A DNA stretch of 64,000 bases, taken from contig NZ_RZNF01000012.1 of the NCBI RefSeq assembly GCF_003992725.1, positions 806,001 through 870,000 of the forward strand, given 5' to 3'. The translations under genes and the position numbers were made by a program. Numbering within the stretch: the first letter of the stretch is position 1; each line of letters starts with the position of its first letter. Positions 61,856 through 64,000 of the stretch are shown here, piece by piece. The notes below the pieces were generated by a model. It ran no database searches. It had not been told where the DNA came from and was given only the letters and a program-made list of their open reading frames with translations. Source of the stretch: Rhodomicrobium lacus. Its GTDB lineage: Bacteria > Pseudomonadota > Alphaproteobacteria > Rhizobiales > Rhodomicrobiaceae.

Positions 61856-62287
61856 ATGGCTAACTACTCAATCGCATATTCTTGTGGTCACACCGCCGAC
61901 AAGCAGCTTTACGGCAAGCACGACGAGCGCCAATCCTATATCGCATGGGCGGGCAAATCAGGTATCTGCCCCGCTTGCGCGGCCGCGAACGCGCAACGCG
62001 CCGCCGAGGCCGTTGAGAGTGAGTACGCCCTGCCCGCGCTCGCGGGCTCCGACAAACAGGTTGCATGGGCGCGCAAAATCCGCGCCGAGAAGGTGGGCGA
62101 GGCCGTCAAATGGATGGATGCCGTCGCCGCCAAGGTTCCGGAAGCCAAGCTTGAAGCTTACGCTGAGCAACGCGCCCGCGCACTCCAAGCGTTCTTCGCC
62201 AAAACGTCAGCGTCGTATTGGATCGATAACAAGGACGCGAATGGCCGCACACTAACTGAGGCGGCTTACAAGGAAACGCTCAAGTGA
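61856..62287 (+). CDS. Cys-containing hypothetical protein, 143 residues
   Basis: The N-terminus YSIAYSCGHTADKQLYGKHDE and then GICPACAAANAQ gives a Cys-x-His ... Cys-x2-Cys set, a likely zinc knuckle. The rest is helical (VGEAVKWMDAVAAKVPEAKLEAYAEQRARALQAF) and ends with SYWIDNKDANGRTLTE. Similar proteins with an 'SCGH...CP.C' start occur in phages and plasmids, without known function. The frame is open upstream, but that part is promoter; the ATG at 61856 follows AAAGGGA. The stop overlaps the next start. Confidence 0.75.
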   Translation: MANYSIAYSCGHTADKQLYGKHDERQSYIAWAGKSGICPACAAANAQRAAEAVESEYALPALAGSDKQVAWARKIRAEKVGEAVKWMDAVAAKVPEAKLEAYAEQRARALQAFFAKTSASYWIDNKDANGRTLTEAAYKETLK

Positions 62288-62727
62288 GTGGCAGCATTTC
62301 AATCGCGGGGCAGCCGGGAGGCTGCCCTTACGAAAGCGCACAAGAACCAGACGGCGCGGGCGATACCGCCATCGCCGCCATTGAGGCGCTTAATGAGCGC
62401 ATGCAGGCGCGCAAACTGTTCGGCTTTCTCGGTCCGTCACTCGTCTCAGCGACCTACTACGATTGGCCTGTGCATGACACCTCGTCCCATGGTGCCGCCT
62501 ACTATTCGCGCCGCGCGCCACTCTGGATTAGCTGTGATCCATCTATCGCCTACGGCGTGCCGCGCGTTATCGAGTTCGAGTGGGCCGTCCTTTGGCGTAC
62601 CGACGATTGGTATGAGGTCGGATGGCATCCTTCCTACGGTATTCACGGGCTCGTTGGAGGGTGGGGAGATCTGATCTGGGACGCGCTCAACCCCGGCAAG
62701 CGGATGGCAGGTCAACGACGCTATTAA
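62284..62727 (+). CDS. Hypothetical protein, 147 residues
   Basis: It starts with GTG overlapping the previous stop (GTGA). The middle is rich in Trp, Tyr and His (SATYYDWPVHDTSSHGAAYYSRR, EFEWAVLWRTDDWYEVGWHPSYG). No family is recognised. There is no signal peptide or membrane segment. The TAATG overlap with the next gene keeps the operon coupled. It is possibly a structural or enzyme-inhibitor protein of the element; this cannot be decided. Confidence 0.62.
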   Translation: MSGSISIAGQPGGCPYESAQEPDGAGDTAIAAIEALNERMQARKLFGFLGPSLVSATYYDWPVHDTSSHGAAYYSRRAPLWISCDPSIAYGVPRVIEFEWAVLWRTDDWYEVGWHPSYGIHGLVGGWGDLIWDALNPGKRMAGQRRY

Positions 62728-63218
62728 TGGAGGCGGCCTTGTGCACCCTTACCCACATCACTCTGCTGACCGGGCACGCTGCCACCTTTGATCGTGGCAC
62801 TGTACGCGACGACGTGCTCATGCAGTTGCAGCCGCTCGTCGATCTTGGGCAGGGTGCAGTTCCTGCGACCAGACTACTGGTCGACATTTTGCGGCCCATA
62901 GATTCCCGCACCTCTCGCCCTATCAACGGGAGTGCCGGATTTATCTTGTTCTGGGAGCGACGCGCCCATGAAACACAGGTCGCGCGGTGTATGGTGTGCT
63001 GGCTTGAGGCTACATCGCGTGACGCATGGGATTTGGCTTGTGTCGCGCAGCGAGCGTCCGGCGATGCCGCCCATCCTTTGAGCCGCCGGCCGTCAACCGT
63101 GCCATGGCTGGCGACAGCTCTTTCCGCGCAGACAGAGATTATGCCCCGCGAAGAGATGGCGGCGCTGGGCGATCTGACGCGCTCGCTGGCGTGGACGATC
63201 ATCGAAACCCCGCTGTGA
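62727..63218 (+). CDS. Hypothetical protein, 163 residues
   Basis: The ATG overlaps the preceding stop (TAATG). The sequence begins MEAALCTLTHITLLTGHAATFDRG. It includes AVPATRLLVDILRPI and FILFWERRAHETQVARCMVCWLEATSRDAW, and ends MAALGDLTRSLAWTIIETPL. It has two cysteines in CMVC, no transmembrane segment and no known domain. It precedes the XRE-like regulator by 10 bases in the same operon. Confidence 0.62.
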   Translation: MEAALCTLTHITLLTGHAATFDRGTVRDDVLMQLQPLVDLGQGAVPATRLLVDILRPIDSRTSRPINGSAGFILFWERRAHETQVARCMVCWLEATSRDAWDLACVAQRASGDAAHPLSRRPSTVPWLATALSAQTEIMPREEMAALGDLTRSLAWTIIETPL

Positions 63219-63228
63219 GAAGGACAAC

Positions 63229-63477
63229 ATGACGCCCGAAGAACTAAAGGCCGCCCGACGCTCACTCGCGATGGTCGGCAGCCGGAATGCCTGGATGAGC
63301 TGCGCCGAGATGGCCGCGCTGATGCGGCTGAAAGGCGCGTCGGCCGGGCGGACAATCCGCCGATGGGAAGACGGCAGTCAGGATGTGCCGGGACCGGCCA
63401 TCGCGCTGCTAGAGACACTCCTGCGCAGCCGTGAAGCTCGCGAAATAAACGGCGTGCTCCTTAAAAAGGATGATTGA
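63229..63477 (+). CDS. XRE-like helix-turn-helix regulator, 82 residues
   Basis: TPEELKAARRSLAMVG, CAEMAALMRLKGASAGRTIRRWEDGSQDVPGPAIALLETLL is the pattern of small phage and plasmid HTH regulators: a first helix, the HTH with RTIRRWEDG, and a final helix. It is last in the operon driven by operator 1, and its stop codon lies within the -35 region of promoter 2. It is therefore the best candidate for the repressor that binds the ATAGGGCA/TGCCCTAT palindromes at both promoters, with autoregulation. AGAAGGAC precedes the ATG. Confidence 0.8.
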   Translation: MTPEELKAARRSLAMVGSRNAWMSCAEMAALMRLKGASAGRTIRRWEDGSQDVPGPAIALLETLLRSREAREINGVLLKKDD

Positions 63478-63502
63478 CACATAGGGCATTATGCCCTATA
63501 TT
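63474..63502 (+). promoter_or_regulatory. Operator-promoter 2 (same palindrome as operator 1)
   Basis: TTGACA (63474-63479), a 17-bp spacer and TATATT (63497-63502) form a consensus-like promoter. The palindrome ATAGGGCA-TTA-...TGCCCTAT-type core at 63481-63499 occupies the same position relative to -35 and -10 as in operator 1. It reads toward leftward genes, not toward a plus-strand gene. Confidence 0.88.
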
Positions 63503-63507
63503 GATGC

Positions 63508-63605
63508 GGGGAACGGGTGTATCAGACCCGCCGCATCTGCCCTGCTATCTTTCTCCCCCGCGGCCCGCCCGTGAGCCCCGCCATCGAGCGGGACTTCCGT
63601 TTTCA
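63508..63605 (+). ncRNA. Possible short RNA from operator-promoter 2
   Basis: A transcript starting ~7 bases after TATATT would begin in the hairpin GATGCGG...CCGCATC (63503-63536), which has an inner GGGT/ACCC. It would run to a second hairpin, CCCGC-CATCGA-GCGGG (about 63575-63591), followed by a weak T-run (CCGTTTT). No plus-strand coding frame with a ribosome-binding site follows. It would just reach the 3' end of the minus-strand genes. This is inferred from the promoter and the two hairpins only. Confidence 0.35.
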
Positions 63606-63671
63606 CAGCACCCGCCACGCCACGGCGAACGCCACACCCGCCGCGCTCGCGATCAGCATCCCGTCGCCCAC
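63603..63671 (-). CDS. Possible 22-residue membrane peptide
   Basis: The frame starts with a GTG five bases after the stop of the upstream gene. It encodes GDGMLIASAAGVAFAVAWRVL, a single hydrophobic helix with a C-terminal Arg. The frame continues open upstream inside the 63677-63955 gene, so it may be chance. Very short membrane peptides do occur in phage lysis regions. Confidence 0.25.
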   Translation of the reverse strand: MGDGMLIASAAGVAFAVAWRVL

Positions 63672-63676
63672 CAGCG

Positions 63677-63955
63677 CTAATGCGCGAGCAGCGCCGCGAG
63701 CGCCCGCGACAGGGCGCCCGCGTTGAGCACGTGGTCCAGCGCAAACGTCCCCGACAGGGCCGCCGCCCCGCGCAGGAGACGCCACGCCGCGTCCCGCATC
63801 TGCGATTCCGTCGCCTCCAGAGACGCCAGCCGTTTCTCGTGGCTGTCGCTCGCGATCTCCACCGTGGTGAGGCGACGCTCTGTCCTCAGCAAACGCTCCA
63901 GCGCCGCCATCAGCCAAGGGTCGTGCGAAGAATGGTCCGCGCCGTTCGGTTTCAT
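63677..63955 (-). CDS. Small hypothetical protein with coiled coil and C-terminal hydrophobic helix
   Basis: This protein has 92 residues. A helical, heptad-like first half (ALERLLRTERRLTTVEIASDSHEKRLASLEATESQM) is followed by a moderately hydrophobic second half (LLRGAAALSGTFALDHVLNAGALSRALAALLAH) that may be a membrane hairpin. A similar plan is seen in small phage proteins near lysis or replication genes. It is transcribed leftward, toward operator-promoter 2. The upstream sequence is cut by the window edge 45 bases away. Confidence 0.6.
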   Translation of the reverse strand: MKPNGADHSSHDPWLMAALERLLRTERRLTTVEIASDSHEKRLASLEATESQMRDAAWRLLRGAAALSGTFALDHVLNAGALSRALAALLAH

Positions 63956-64000
63956 AGCTCACGCTCATTGTCCGCTCCCGTCCGCCGGCGCGGGCGAGTG

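Noticed and set aside
63474-63680. A 68-codon plus-strand frame starting at operator-promoter 2
   Set aside because: It begins inside the promoter, has no ribosome-binding site and has Pro/Arg/His-rich shadow composition.

Overview
The window is GC-rich chromosomal DNA that looks alphaproteobacterial, most likely Hyphomicrobiales (possibly Rhodomicrobium-like). The indicators are PmtA-type phospholipid methylation, a B12-dependent ribonucleotide reductase, a BA14K-family protein, the quinoprotein-associated SoxYZ-like/metallohydrolase pair, and gene-dense DNA with many overlapping starts and stops. The taxonomic call is inference. Four tRNA genes (Thr-CGT, Lys-CTT, Met-CAT, Arg-TCT) lie along the window.

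Layout. 1-2.3 kb: 3' end of a hemY-like gene, tRNA-Thr, a possible Shedu/DUF4263 remnant, and soxR. 2.3-6.7 kb: a SoxR-controlled RND efflux operon that begins with an unrecognised 67-residue membrane protein. 6.9-16 kb: rhomboid protease, hydrolase, Hsp20, nrdJ, acs and an ECHDC3-type crotonase. 16-27.5 kb: DUF4145 protein, UvrD helicase, DUF502 protein, tRNA-Lys, a frameshifted zinc-finger gene, queF, a quinoprotein relay pair, palindromic repeats and a glycosyltransferase. 27.5-41.5 kb: a transporter-fused hybrid histidine kinase, mnmA-pmtA, tRNA-Met, an ABC exporter, a KGG-repeat protein, ornithine decarboxylase, a response regulator, a CPA1 antiporter and a BA14K protein. 41.7-46.2 kb: the complete dTDP-rhamnose set (rmlA, B, C, D) with a family 2 glycosyltransferase. 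46.2-49.5 kb: a patchwork made of a second, inverted copy of 307 bp of the efflux operon, a methyltransferase/AraC pair, a truncated IS630 and a RelE toxin whose antitoxin has lost its N-terminus. 49.5-56.3 kb: housekeeping genes (UPF0173 hydrolase, ruvX, AEC transporter, plsY, dprA, HAD phosphatase).

56.4-64 kb: immediately after tRNA-Arg the gene content changes to small, mostly unrecognised genes. This looks like the left part of an integrated virus-like or plasmid-like element that runs past the right edge. It carries a thermonuclease, a ribbon-helix-helix protein, a RecA/RepA-like ATPase with two transmembrane segments fused to its N-terminus, and a second membrane protein with the same coiled-coil/cysteine-pair module that ends in a possible primase-type winged helix. 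It also carries two tandem paralogues with proline-rich linkers and conserved cysteines, and an XRE-like regulator. Two very clear operator systems sit on its promoters: a phased TTGTAT/ATACAA array, and an ATAGGGCA/TGCCCTAT palindrome placed identically in two sigma70-type promoters, one of which may make a short antisense RNA. No integrase, capsid or tail gene is visible in the window. This region is the best candidate for an undescribed system: replication-type enzymes tethered to the membrane.
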